Origin: JASLCR01 sp964384345
GTDB lineage: Bacteria > Patescibacteriota > Saccharimonadia > Saccharimonadales > Saccharimonadaceae
Length of the DNA stretch: 34,571 nucleotides
Assembly: GCA_964384345.1 (NCBI GenBank)
Contig: CAYLKD010000010.1
Location: 1-34,571, forward strand
Direction: 5' to 3'
Under the pieces are notes generated by a model. The model had not been told where the DNA came from and made no database searches. It saw only the letters and a list, made by a program, of their open reading frames with translations. Each line of letters begins with the position of its first letter. Position 1 is the first letter of the stretch. Below, piece after piece: positions 21,879-30,012 of the stretch. A program made the translations under genes and the position numbers.

Positions 21879-24487
21879 TCGTCAAACATAGCGATTACCT
21901 TGTTATCTCCGAATTCTTCTGGATTATCAGAGCCAGGATTTTCCGATATTTGTTTACTAAGTGGTGGTTGTGGTTTGTCTGTATTTTTATCGAGAGTAGT
22001 TTTTTGCTTCTTGGCAAAAGTAGCTTGTGAAAGAGCTTTTACAGTCTGGGCAGTTTCTTTACTGCCCTTTGACGTTAGTAAGAGTGTATGCCCAGAAAGT
22101 GGTTCTTGGGCTTTAATTGCAGAGAGTTTTGCATAAAAGTTATATGCAGGAAGATTACTGATCTCTCCTTCCTCAATGTAGGGTTTGAAAAGCGGAAGTA
22201 ATGTTACCTCATCCTGAGGGTTACCCGTCCTGAAGCAAATCACGGTGCCAACGTTTGCAAGGATAATGTTAACCATTTGTTGGTCATCTTGCTGCGAGGT
22301 TGATTGTTCTGCCATGGTTAAGAAAAGTCGATATTTCCTAGCTTCTGAAAGCATTTGAACGAAGGAAGCAGTCGCAAAGTTTTGGAATTCATCGACATAT
22401 AGATAGTACGGTTGTCGTTCATCTTGATCGATTCGGGCACGTCTGAGACTAGCGAGTTGTAGCTTCGCAAGTACTGTAATGCCAAAGAGCTCTGAGGTGT
22501 CCTCACCCAGCAAACCTTTTGAGAAGTTGCATATCAATATTTTGCCCGAGTTTATAATGTCGTCGAAATCGATAGTGGATTTTGGTTGTTCAAGTATCTG
22601 CTTGGCACTTGCGGAGAATAGGAATCGACCTATCTTCGCTGTTATACCAGCTGACATCTTAACTTTCTGCATGTCACCCGCTTTACCTATCTCATTCTTC
22701 CAAAAGTTTTGTAGGTTCTTGTCTTTTAGATTGTCAGTAATCTTCTTCCGGTAGTTTGAGTCATTAAGTAAATCAAATACAGTAAATAGAGTAGGGTTTT
22801 CAGTTGTAAGGGCTGTATGAACGGTGTTTCTTAATACATATTCTATCCGGTGACCGCCTGAATCATCATCAGAGAAGATCTTACGGAAAACGGAGACAAC
22901 TGATTCGGTAATGATATCTTTTTCACGAAGTAGTTCATTTCCAGAAAGTCCTGGGGTGAGTTCAAGTAAGTTTAGTCCAATCGGGTACTCAAGATCATCC
23001 GGATTAAAGTAGATGACATCTTTTAATCTATCCGAAGGTATGTGCTTAAGTAACGTTTCTGCCATGTCACCATGAGGATCGATAACAGCAACCCCTTTCC
23101 CATTAATCATGTCCTGGACTATTTGATATTGGAGTAATGTGGTTTTACCATTGCCAGTTCCTCCGATGACAAATACATGACGTTCTCGTTCGTCCGATGT
23201 TAATCCTATGGGTGTACTTACGTTATGATGTAGGTTTTGACCGAATACTACATCAAGATTCTTACCCTGTTTAAGTGTTACTGGAGCCGCCAAAGTACGA
23301 CTCAACGAAGTCACTAAATTATCTGTTTGTGCACTATTCCCTATTGGGAAATGGAATAAGCTGGAGAGCTCTGAAGAAGCTAAAACGAGACTTTGACGTT
23401 TAGGAGATGGCATGCGGGTATTGAATGACCGAAGTCTGAACTGTTGAAATAGTGGCAGTGACGCCTTTGTTTTTAACATCTGGTAAGACGGTACACCGTA
23501 AGCGTTAAGAGAAGATTTTATGGCTGTAAATCGTTGTTTGGTATCCTTCGAATTATTCATATGTACGGCAACTCGAAGATTCGTTCTAAATAACGGCTGG
23601 TTCAATTTAGTATGCATCGTTTGCATGAGTTCTTGTTCGAAGGTACTGAGTGTTCGTGCGGGTTTCTCGTGTTTCTGCACTTGAATCCTGCTGTACGTAT
23701 TTCTATCGGAGCCGTTGTAACTCTTCTTCACCGTCGGACCTGGAGAGAACATTTCTCCAACCAATTCGAGAGTACCCATGAGTATTGAATTTATGATGTC
23801 GAATATCTTATTGAATGGCGGCATTTTTGTAGTGTTTAGTCTTCGAAGTAGATCTTCATTACCTAAAATGCGACGTCCAAGTACAGTTGCTTCCTGTATT
23901 TTGACAGGCTCGATAACTAGTTGAACTTGTATTGATTCATTTGCTTCTAGGTTCGTCATTGCGCTGGTCAGATATGCCACAGGATCAGTTTGATCGAGAG
24001 ATTGTACGGCCGAAAGTGGAAACGCATAATGGCCGGTTTGTTTAAATTCAATCACTTTATATTCCTTGGATAACGGTGGATCTATGTCTTCTACCTTTAT
24101 TTGTGGCAAATATGCGACAATTGTTTGTTTGAAACTCTCAACGTGCCTTGATTCTACTTGCACCAAAAAGCGAATTCCTTGTTCCCTATTTGAAGTAATC
24201 TCAAAGCTTATGATTACCGGATGGTTCAGTAATCTTTCTCTTACTGTTCGACTGTCATGAAAACCATGGATCACATCAAATAATTCATCCGTGGCTTGTG
24301 GGGTGCGTGACATGTTGGACGGAGGCGTAAGCTCCAGCCAAGACATAGCGCGACTTTTGAGGAATCCATACCTAGACATATTACGTAGTGCGATTACGAT
24401 CGTTACGAAAATAACGATACATATTGGAATATATATAAAGTGATACCAATTTAGTGTGATCCAAATGAGATATTCGGTTGTGTCCAT
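21875..24487 (-). CDS. virD4: VirD4/TraG-like type IV secretion coupling ATPase
   Basis: A protein of 870 residues. One hydrophobic helix (about 15-35) anchors it. A long N-terminal domain typical of Patescibacterial relatives follows. The motor has Walker A GGTGNGKTT (442-450), VIDPHGD (469-475) and Walker B YVDEF (697-701), then a TraM-recognition-like region (LSEARKYRLFLTMAEQ). Such ATPases recruit DNA or protein substrates to the secretion channel. The start overlaps the CHAP gene by 37 nt, with AAAGGGA upstream. It is the last gene of the secretion operon. No relaxase is adjacent. Confidence 0.88.
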   Translation of the reverse strand: MDTTEYLIWITLNWYHFIYIPICIVIFVTIVIALRNMSRYGFLKSRAMSWLELTPPSNMSRTPQATDELFDVIHGFHDSRTVRERLLNHPVIISFEITSNREQGIRFLVQVESRHVESFKQTIVAYLPQIKVEDIDPPLSKEYKVIEFKQTGHYAFPLSAVQSLDQTDPVAYLTSAMTNLEANESIQVQLVIEPVKIQEATVLGRRILGNEDLLRRLNTTKMPPFNKIFDIINSILMGTLELVGEMFSPGPTVKKSYNGSDRNTYSRIQVQKHEKPARTLSTFEQELMQTMHTKLNQPLFRTNLRVAVHMNNSKDTKQRFTAIKSSLNAYGVPSYQMLKTKASLPLFQQFRLRSFNTRMPSPKRQSLVLASSELSSLFHFPIGNSAQTDNLVTSLSRTLAAPVTLKQGKNLDVVFGQNLHHNVSTPIGLTSDERERHVFVIGGTGNGKTTLLQYQIVQDMINGKGVAVIDPHGDMAETLLKHIPSDRLKDVIYFNPDDLEYPIGLNLLELTPGLSGNELLREKDIITESVVSVFRKIFSDDDSGGHRIEYVLRNTVHTALTTENPTLFTVFDLLNDSNYRKKITDNLKDKNLQNFWKNEIGKAGDMQKVKMSAGITAKIGRFLFSASAKQILEQPKSTIDFDDIINSGKILICNFSKGLLGEDTSELFGITVLAKLQLASLRRARIDQDERQPYYLYVDEFQNFATASFVQMLSEARKYRLFLTMAEQSTSQQDDQQMVNIILANVGTVICFRTGNPQDEVTLLPLFKPYIEEGEISNLPAYNFYAKLSAIKAQEPLSGHTLLLTSKGSKETAQTVKALSQATFAKKQKTTLDKNTDKPQPPLSKQISENPGSDNPEEFGDNKVIAMFDD

Positions 24488-25035
24488 GGAGCTGTCCCTT
24501 TCTTATCGTGAATAAATGTATAGTAATTAGCTGACTCTTTCGCGAATGTTCGCGTACTCACAACGTTGAGTGTCGGTGCGTTCATCTCGGAAATTGTCCA
24601 TTGCCCGGTGAGGACATCTACTTTTGTGACGTAGGCTACATGCCCCCATTTGCCTTCGTCTGTCTGGAATACAGCTCCAACTTCAGGTGTATGGTTTACG
24701 ACGTACCCCTCACTGAGCGCAGAGGTGTCCCACATATTTGCATTGCCCCAATATTGCCCGATAGGATGCCCTGCCCAGAGCCGCATGGCGTATGCCCAGT
24801 AAGTACAGTTTCCCCATTCGTAAGTATCTCCTGGTACTGGTCCTCCCATGTAAAATCCCTGTGTTTCAGCAGCTTCCGCACTTGTTGTTCCAGCGAGGAA
24901 CAACATCACCGAGCCACCCATTGAAAATACCGCGGCTACGGGGAGTGATACGACAATTGCCATTGTGACGAGCGAAACTGCAACCAGTTTTTTCATGTTG
25001 TTGCCAGCTGTGAGCATCAAAACTACTGGATTCAT
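24451..25035 (-). CDS. CHAP-domain peptidoglycan amidase of the secretion system
   Basis: A protein of 194 residues. A hydrophobic signal/anchor segment (about 14-50) precedes a CHAP domain with the catalytic C77 (GNCTYWAYAMR), H132 (WGHVAYV) and a polar residue near 150-152. Enzymes of this type open the cell wall for type IV machinery, the job of VirB1 or of CwlT-like proteins in Gram-positive systems. Its ATG overlaps the VirB4 stop by 4 nt (ATGA). In-frame M14 (MKKLVAV) is a possible alternative start that would give a cleaner signal peptide. Confidence 0.85.
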   Translation of the reverse strand: MNPVVLMLTAGNNMKKLVAVSLVTMAIVVSLPVAAVFSMGGSVMLFLAGTTSAEAAETQGFYMGGPVPGDTYEWGNCTYWAYAMRLWAGHPIGQYWGNANMWDTSALSEGYVVNHTPEVGAVFQTDEGKWGHVAYVTKVDVLTGQWTISEMNAPTLNVVSTRTFAKESANYYTFIHDKKGTAPWTQPNISFGSH

Positions 25036-26780
25036 GCGCTATACAGTTCAGCTGGATTAGTAGTAATAAGTGGATGCTCTTTATCTGATGCAACCACTTT
25101 GACGGCGACGTGGTTTTGATCGGCAATGATCAGCGCATCTCCTCGCTCGCACGTAAGTAAAAAGCTCTGTTCATACTCGCTGAGGTTAAATTCAGATACG
25201 ACGTTCTTAATTGTTGTGGTGTCTTGGCGCATAAGAATTCGAAGTGCAGATTGTGATGCAATGGCTCTTCCATAGTCACTTTTCAGAAAGTCATTCGCCT
25301 GCTGGGAGATGATCGAAACACCAAGGTAGTATTTTCTCGCTCTACGAACAAGTCCGGCAACAAATCTGGCACTCTCTTCATGCTCAAGCAGCATCCAGCC
25401 TTCGTCGATAATGAGGAGCCGCTTTTCGGGTTTTGCCATGACTTGGTTTTTGACGAAGTTAGAAATTATTAGCATCATGATTTGTCTGAGGGATTCTGGA
25501 AGATCTTTAATATCAAAGATAACTAATCTATTCTCTAGGTTAATATTGGTCTGCGCGTTAAATACATCTGCCAGTGAACCAGAAATATATTTCTCAAGTC
25601 GCTCACACAGTTTAAGTTGCCCGAGTTTTTGGAGCTGAGCGTAAAGGTCTTCGAGGAGTGGCTGAGCGCTTTTCGATTTCTTGTAGATATGAAGGATAGC
25701 TTTATCGACGGCTGCCTTTTCGCGGGACGAAAGTCCTTCTGCCATAAGACTGATGACTTCTGTCAGGTCCTGAGTGTGTTCAGATAAATCACTACTTGTA
25801 TGAAATGTAGTGGCAAGATCGAAGGGATTTATCTTTTGTTTGCTCTTCGCGGAAAGTTTTATATACGTGCCACCAACAGATTCTGTCAGCCGTTTGTATT
25901 CACGCTCGGGATCGATTACGATCACTTTCGTGCCTTGCATAAGCTGACGAAGTATCTCTACTTTGGTGGTGTAACTTTTGCCTGATCCGGACTGTGCAAA
26001 GACAATTGAATTGGCGTTATGGAGACTAAATCGATCTAATATGACGAGAGAGTTATTCGATTTATTCACGCCATACAAAATGCCCGATTCCTGCACCAGC
26101 TCTGAGCTCATAAATGGGAATGTTAAAGCCGCCGAACTACTATCTAAGTTCCGTTTTTGCGACAGCTGATCCTCGCCTCGTGGTAAGATGGCCTGCATCG
26201 CTTCAAGTTGTTGGTAGCGGGCAACTTTGGAATAAAACAGCCGTGCGGATAATGTAGCTTCAAGGAGTTTGGTAATTTTATTTAGTTCTTCCAGACTATC
26301 TGCTCGAAGACATATATAGATGGACATCTGAAAGAGCTTTTCTTGCCCTCGTTGGATCTTATCTCGAAGATCGATTGCTGAATCAAGCGGATCAGTGATC
26401 TCAGATCCGACGATCTTACCGGCGCGCATCATAGCTCGCTTAGTAGATTCAAGCTCAGTAATCTTGCGATGCAGTTTGGGAAGTGCATGCAGTGCATTTA
26501 CTTCATGAAGATGGTAGCTAATATCTGTATCGTGATTGAAGTTTATCAGACTGTCCATCCAGCCTGAACTTGCGACGAACGGATACCCAGAGATATAGAG
26601 TGTACGGATATAGACGCCGTCGATGATGAGATAGTCAGCATTTTCTTCGAGTCCCGCATATGACATGACGTCGAGTGCATCTTGTTCTCCGAAGGTGAGC
26701 GTCAGTTCATTATTCTTGTCTACTCTAGCCTTTTTGTAATGTTTAGCAATCGTTTTGACTGAAGTCATTGGATTATTCAT
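25032..26780 (-). CDS. virB4: VirB4-like secretion ATPase, main part
   Basis: A protein of 582 residues. Walker A is FAQSGSGKSY (261-270, K268) and Walker B is LLIIDEGWML (455-464, D459/E460). VIDPEREYKRL (288-298) and ISQQANDFLKS are typical VirB4/TraC features. The N-terminal 240 residues carry only part of the usual VirB4 N-terminal domain; the remainder is encoded by the preceding gene. AAAGGAG lies 6 nt upstream of the ATG, inside that gene, and the two genes overlap by 8 nt. It energises assembly of the secretion channel or pilus. Confidence 0.93.
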   Translation of the reverse strand: MNNPMTSVKTIAKHYKKARVDKNNELTLTFGEQDALDVMSYAGLEENADYLIIDGVYIRTLYISGYPFVASSGWMDSLINFNHDTDISYHLHEVNALHALPKLHRKITELESTKRAMMRAGKIVGSEITDPLDSAIDLRDKIQRGQEKLFQMSIYICLRADSLEELNKITKLLEATLSARLFYSKVARYQQLEAMQAILPRGEDQLSQKRNLDSSSAALTFPFMSSELVQESGILYGVNKSNNSLVILDRFSLHNANSIVFAQSGSGKSYTTKVEILRQLMQGTKVIVIDPEREYKRLTESVGGTYIKLSAKSKQKINPFDLATTFHTSSDLSEHTQDLTEVISLMAEGLSSREKAAVDKAILHIYKKSKSAQPLLEDLYAQLQKLGQLKLCERLEKYISGSLADVFNAQTNINLENRLVIFDIKDLPESLRQIMMLIISNFVKNQVMAKPEKRLLIIDEGWMLLEHEESARFVAGLVRRARKYYLGVSIISQQANDFLKSDYGRAIASQSALRILMRQDTTTIKNVVSEFNLSEYEQSFLLTCERGDALIIADQNHVAVKVVASDKEHPLITTNPAELYSA

Positions 26781-27408
26781 AGTGATCTCCTTTTTCTATG
26801 AGTGCCGTATGGATGAGCCTAAGAGCATGATCAGTGAGTGGTTGTACTTTAGATTGAGCGGGAGAGTAGAAACTGTAAAAGAGATCCAGCGTTTCGAGAC
26901 TGCTCAGTTCTTTGGTATGCATACCAATACGGGTCATGCCTTTAGCGACAATATCTAGCTTCAGCTTTAATTGTTCACGGACGAGCTCAAAGTCAGTTTT
27001 CGAAGGCGTGCTATACGGCACAACGATATAAAAGTGTCGGGTTAGAATCTTATTCGTCGATATGAGTGAGCGGATGAACTCATCGTAGTTCACTAGTTGG
27101 TCTCGATAGATCTGTTCAGGCTCATTACCAAGTCGCTCACTAAGGTCTTCGAGATATTTATCCATGTCAATCTCGCGGGTACGTATAAGGATCTGGAGCG
27201 ACGTTCCGACTGAGTTTAAAAAACTCTCATAGGCTTCAATAATCGCGTCTTGTTCATCCTCACTTTTAAGCTCAAAGTTTAAGGATGACACTTGCAATAT
27301 TGCTCTGTACTCATTGCCGGGTAACATGAGAATACCGTCTTGCACCCCCTTGATTGCTATTTGAGTGCGGCTACTGGTTTTAGTCTTTGATTTCTGTAAA
27401 GCGAACAT
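26773..27408 (-). CDS. Separate N-terminal domain of VirB4/TraC type
   Basis: A protein of 211 residues from the ATG at 27408, which has AAGGAGG 5-6 nt upstream; a longer frame to 27471 lies inside the PrgI-like gene and lacks such a site. The sequence (IKGVQDGILMLPGNEYRAIL, then an alpha/beta region with RTREIDMDKYL) resembles the N-terminal domain of TraC/VirB4 proteins that contacts the VirB3-like partner. No ATPase motifs are present. Its place between the PrgI-like and VirB4 genes supports a split VirB4. It ends within the VirB4 start (8-nt overlap). Confidence 0.7.
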   Translation of the reverse strand: MFALQKSKTKTSSRTQIAIKGVQDGILMLPGNEYRAILQVSSLNFELKSEDEQDAIIEAYESFLNSVGTSLQILIRTREIDMDKYLEDLSERLGNEPEQIYRDQLVNYDEFIRSLISTNKILTRHFYIVVPYSTPSKTDFELVREQLKLKLDIVAKGMTRIGMHTKELSSLETLDLFYSFYSPAQSKVQPLTDHALRLIHTALIEKGDHYE

Positions 27409-27889
27409 TAAACCCTCCTTTCGTTGTTGGTTCGAATCTGACATTGGCTTCCGGATCATTAATGAGTGCATAGACCTGAGCTGCTTTATTAATCTCTAAA
27501 TGCGGTAATGCTCGTGTTGTTTTAGTAGTGGCTTTTTCTTGATCGTGAGTTGGTTTACTGGATTTAGTTATGTAATGCTCCCTATGCGCGGTTGTATTTT
27601 TATTCGATACATAATAGGTCGGTCGAAGATTATACCTGAGCATAACGACGAGCCAATGAGCGATGAGTTTTTCTTTAATACGAATTGCCATGACTATACA
27701 CAGTAGAGTGACTATGCCGATGACAATATATTTATATGTACTCCCATCCATAAATGGAGGTAGTAATACGAACAATCCTCCTCCGATAAAGATTGGAACG
27801 ATAAGTAATATTAGCTGCGAGAAACCAAGACTTCCCATAATTCTATCTTCGACAGTGGTTACTTGTGCTGGGACGACGGTTGCTTTCAC
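27380..27889 (-). CDS. PrgI/VirB3-like inner membrane protein
   Basis: A protein of 169 residues starting at a GTG at 27889 with AAGGA 9-10 nt upstream. Two adjacent membrane helices (about 22-45 and 52-67) follow an N-terminal V-P-x-Q-V type segment, the hallmark of PrgI proteins. A soluble basic C-terminal half follows. In type IV systems PrgI/VirB3 anchors VirB4 to the membrane. It overlaps the VirB6-like gene by 4 nt (GTGA) and the next gene by 29 nt, so the order VirB6-PrgI-VirB4 is tight. Confidence 0.85.
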   Translation of the reverse strand: MKATVVPAQVTTVEDRIMGSLGFSQLILLIVPIFIGGGLFVLLPPFMDGSTYKYIVIGIVTLLCIVMAIRIKEKLIAHWLVVMLRYNLRPTYYVSNKNTTAHREHYITKSSKPTHDQEKATTKTTRALPHLEINKAAQVYALINDPEANVRFEPTTKGGFNVRFTEIKD

Positions 27890-29373
27890 AATGCTTTGTC
27901 CTTCTTACTTTTCTTCAATTCTGTACCTTTGGTATATGAAATCTCTCTTGGCGTGACCTGTGGTGCTTCGTAGGTTGTACCCGTTTTTGCCTGTTTAGGA
28001 GCAGAAACGCGCGTGACTTTGACAGTTGGTTTCGGCGCACTCGAGGGACGAGTATATATCCCGGATTGCGGATTCTTCGACCCTCCGGAAGACTTAGATG
28101 TAGTGCGTACATTGCTTCTATGTGCAACCTTATTGATGCCCGATCGGGCAATGCCAGTTCCTTTCCCCGTCATGTAACTGACGCCGTTCATAAACTGTCC
28201 GCCAAGTTTGCGAGTGTTTCGTGCGCCCATACTGGCGTAGCTAAACTGCATCATGACACCCTGGGTTTTGAGGAGTGCCATGACTGTCGCAAGGCCTATC
28301 ACCATAGAGATTAAAGTATCTGGCACCTGGTTACTTCCAACTGATGCCATGCCAGTAAAGAGTGATGCGGCTAGGAGCAAGATAACGACGTGTACGAACA
28401 AAGTGAATATTGTCGTAATGTACGTTTTGATCGCCGTTTCAGAAAAGTCCCTAAATCCGGGAACGAGCCAGACAAGCAGTACGAGTGGAGATAACACCAC
28501 GCCGATGAATAACGTGACGAGACGCAGGACATAGTAGACCAATAGAAATACTGAAAAAATAAGGAACGCGAGCATCATAAGCAGGGCTGCTACTCCTTGA
28601 CCACCAGATTCTTTGACGACACTCGTCAGTGTGGCCCACACCGTTGATACTCCAGATACTTTTCCAATAGCGGTTATAAGCGCATTCGAGAGTTCAATGA
28701 TTCCATCGATAGCAAAGATCGAGGTATTCACCAGGAGGAATACTAACCCTATTCTTGGAAGTAGGTGTTTGAGTTCAATTTCATCGAAGCCGAATGTCGC
28801 GGCGCTCATAACGTGAAGGCCGATTAGTGCTAAGACAATGACGAACAAGACATCCGTCATGCCGACAACCGCGAGCCACAAATTAAACACGCTTGGGTTG
28901 CTCGCCATAAGGGGCGTCGATTTAGTAAAGAAATCGAGCGCCGTTAGAAACGGCGTTGCCACTGCCTGAATAATGTTATTGAGTAGCCCTGTGATTGCTT
29001 TAATAAGCACATCGATAAGTCCGTTACTGACCTCTTGCGGTGTGATGGTTTGTAAGTTTGGTACAACTGTTCCGGTACTAGCTCCAGGATTTCCATAGGC
29101 GGTCGTCAGTATGGACGTTAAGGTTGCGGCACTAAGGACGATAATGAGTCCAAGTACTGCGTTTCGCATAACTCGTTTCGCATGCTCGAGCGTATCTGGT
29201 TTGCCGGCACTCGTCATGTAGAGGTAGCCGCCGTTGATCAGGAAGAATACACAAGCGATAGATGCAATTGCTGCAAGTAACCGAATCGTCGGGGCAACAT
29301 ACTCTCTCATCGCGATGACGGCACCCGACGAATCTGCCATGATACCGAGGCTCATGGGTAGAAATTCAGTCAT
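27886..29373 (-). CDS. VirB6/TrbL-like polytopic channel protein
   Basis: A protein of 495 residues with about eight membrane helices, including FFLINGGYLYM near 45, a central group (about 165-345) and a basic, Ser/Thr/Pro-rich cytoplasmic tail (about 395-495). This is the layout of VirB6/TrbL proteins that form the inner-membrane channel. Its first helices resemble those of the VirB2-like pilin encoded just upstream (GGxxYxTSxGxPxxLxxAKR in both), which suggests a fused pilin-like N-terminus. It begins 9 nt after the pilin stop. Confidence 0.85.
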   Translation of the reverse strand: MTEFLPMSLGIMADSSGAVIAMREYVAPTIRLLAAIASIACVFFLINGGYLYMTSAGKPDTLEHAKRVMRNAVLGLIIVLSAATLTSILTTAYGNPGASTGTVVPNLQTITPQEVSNGLIDVLIKAITGLLNNIIQAVATPFLTALDFFTKSTPLMASNPSVFNLWLAVVGMTDVLFVIVLALIGLHVMSAATFGFDEIELKHLLPRIGLVFLLVNTSIFAIDGIIELSNALITAIGKVSGVSTVWATLTSVVKESGGQGVAALLMMLAFLIFSVFLLVYYVLRLVTLFIGVVLSPLVLLVWLVPGFRDFSETAIKTYITTIFTLFVHVVILLLAASLFTGMASVGSNQVPDTLISMVIGLATVMALLKTQGVMMQFSYASMGARNTRKLGGQFMNGVSYMTGKGTGIARSGINKVAHRSNVRTTSKSSGGSKNPQSGIYTRPSSAPKPTVKVTRVSAPKQAKTGTTYEAPQVTPREISYTKGTELKKSKKDKAL

Positions 29374-29382
29374 GGGAATGAG

Positions 29383-29730
29383 TTAACTCCCGAAAGCTTT
29401 CGTAGCGAGTGACGTGACGATATTGCTGATAACAAATGCGGCTATGACGATAGCAAGGCCTGTTGCTGAGTAGAACAAGGTTCGCTTAGCTTGATCAAGT
29501 TTTTCAGGACTGCCTGAACTTGTGATGTAGGTCAGACCGCCAACAACAAAAAAACCGGTCGCGATGAGACCGGCAAGACCTGCGATGAGTTGTATTATGC
29601 TCCGTATGAAATTCTCGACCTGGGCTGCGTCTCCAGTCGGAGCGGCGAATGCAGTTGGCGCTACGAGGAGCGGAATTCCCACTGCGACGATCAGTGTTAC
29701 TATTTTATATTGTGTGGAACTTCTGATCAT
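29383..29730 (-). CDS. VirB2/TrbC-like pilin
   Basis: A protein of 115 residues. A signal peptide ends near AFA-AP (about 29-31). The mature part has two membrane helices (about 45-68 and 85-108) separated by the loop GGLTYITSSGSPEKLDQAKR. Size and layout match VirB2-like pilins of Gram-positive and Patescibacterial type IV systems. GGAGGG lies 4 nt before the ATG. It is the first gene of the secretion operon, so the operon promoter should lie in 29740-29800, but no hexamer pair there is convincing. Confidence 0.85.
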   Translation of the reverse strand: MIRSSTQYKIVTLIVAVGIPLLVAPTAFAAPTGDAAQVENFIRSIIQLIAGLAGLIATGFFVVGGLTYITSSGSPEKLDQAKRTLFYSATGLAIVIAAFVISNIVTSLATKAFGS

Positions 29731-30012
29731 TTGACCCTCCGTGGAATAGTTTGTACGCTAAACATAGCACACAAGTATTTATTTACAGTGGTGGCATAAG
29801 CTTTTTATAGGAAGCATGAGAATTTTGTAACACTTTAGAGAAAGATGTTGATTCTACAACTTATTTTTAATACGTCTTAGAATGTTGGTCTCCATATTGC
29901 GAGAGATTCCCGAAGGGACTTCCAGGATAGTATGCGGGAATTGTTGGTGTAATTATACGCAACTGGCTTCACTAAAACATTCTATTGATCTCGCGTCACC
30001 GCTGACTCTGGA
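29731..30012. other. Intergenic region between secretion operon and Hachiman genes
   Basis: No gene seen. On the minus strand, after the hamB stop, a TATAAT lies near 29952-29957, and ATTCCCG/CGGGAAT (29906-29912 and 29935-29941) can form a 7-bp stem around a 22-nt loop. This may be the hamB terminator or a small RNA; neither is well supported. Confidence 0.3.

Noticed and set aside
27409..27471. Upstream extension of the VirB4 N-terminal-domain gene to 27471.
   Set aside because: It lies inside the PrgI-like gene, while the ATG at 27408 has AAGGAGG at the right distance.
27785..27800. A further copy of the 13-bp repeat TGGAACGAAAAGT inside the PrgI-like gene (one mismatch).
   Set aside because: It is within a conserved coding region, unpaired and inexact, so chance is the better explanation.
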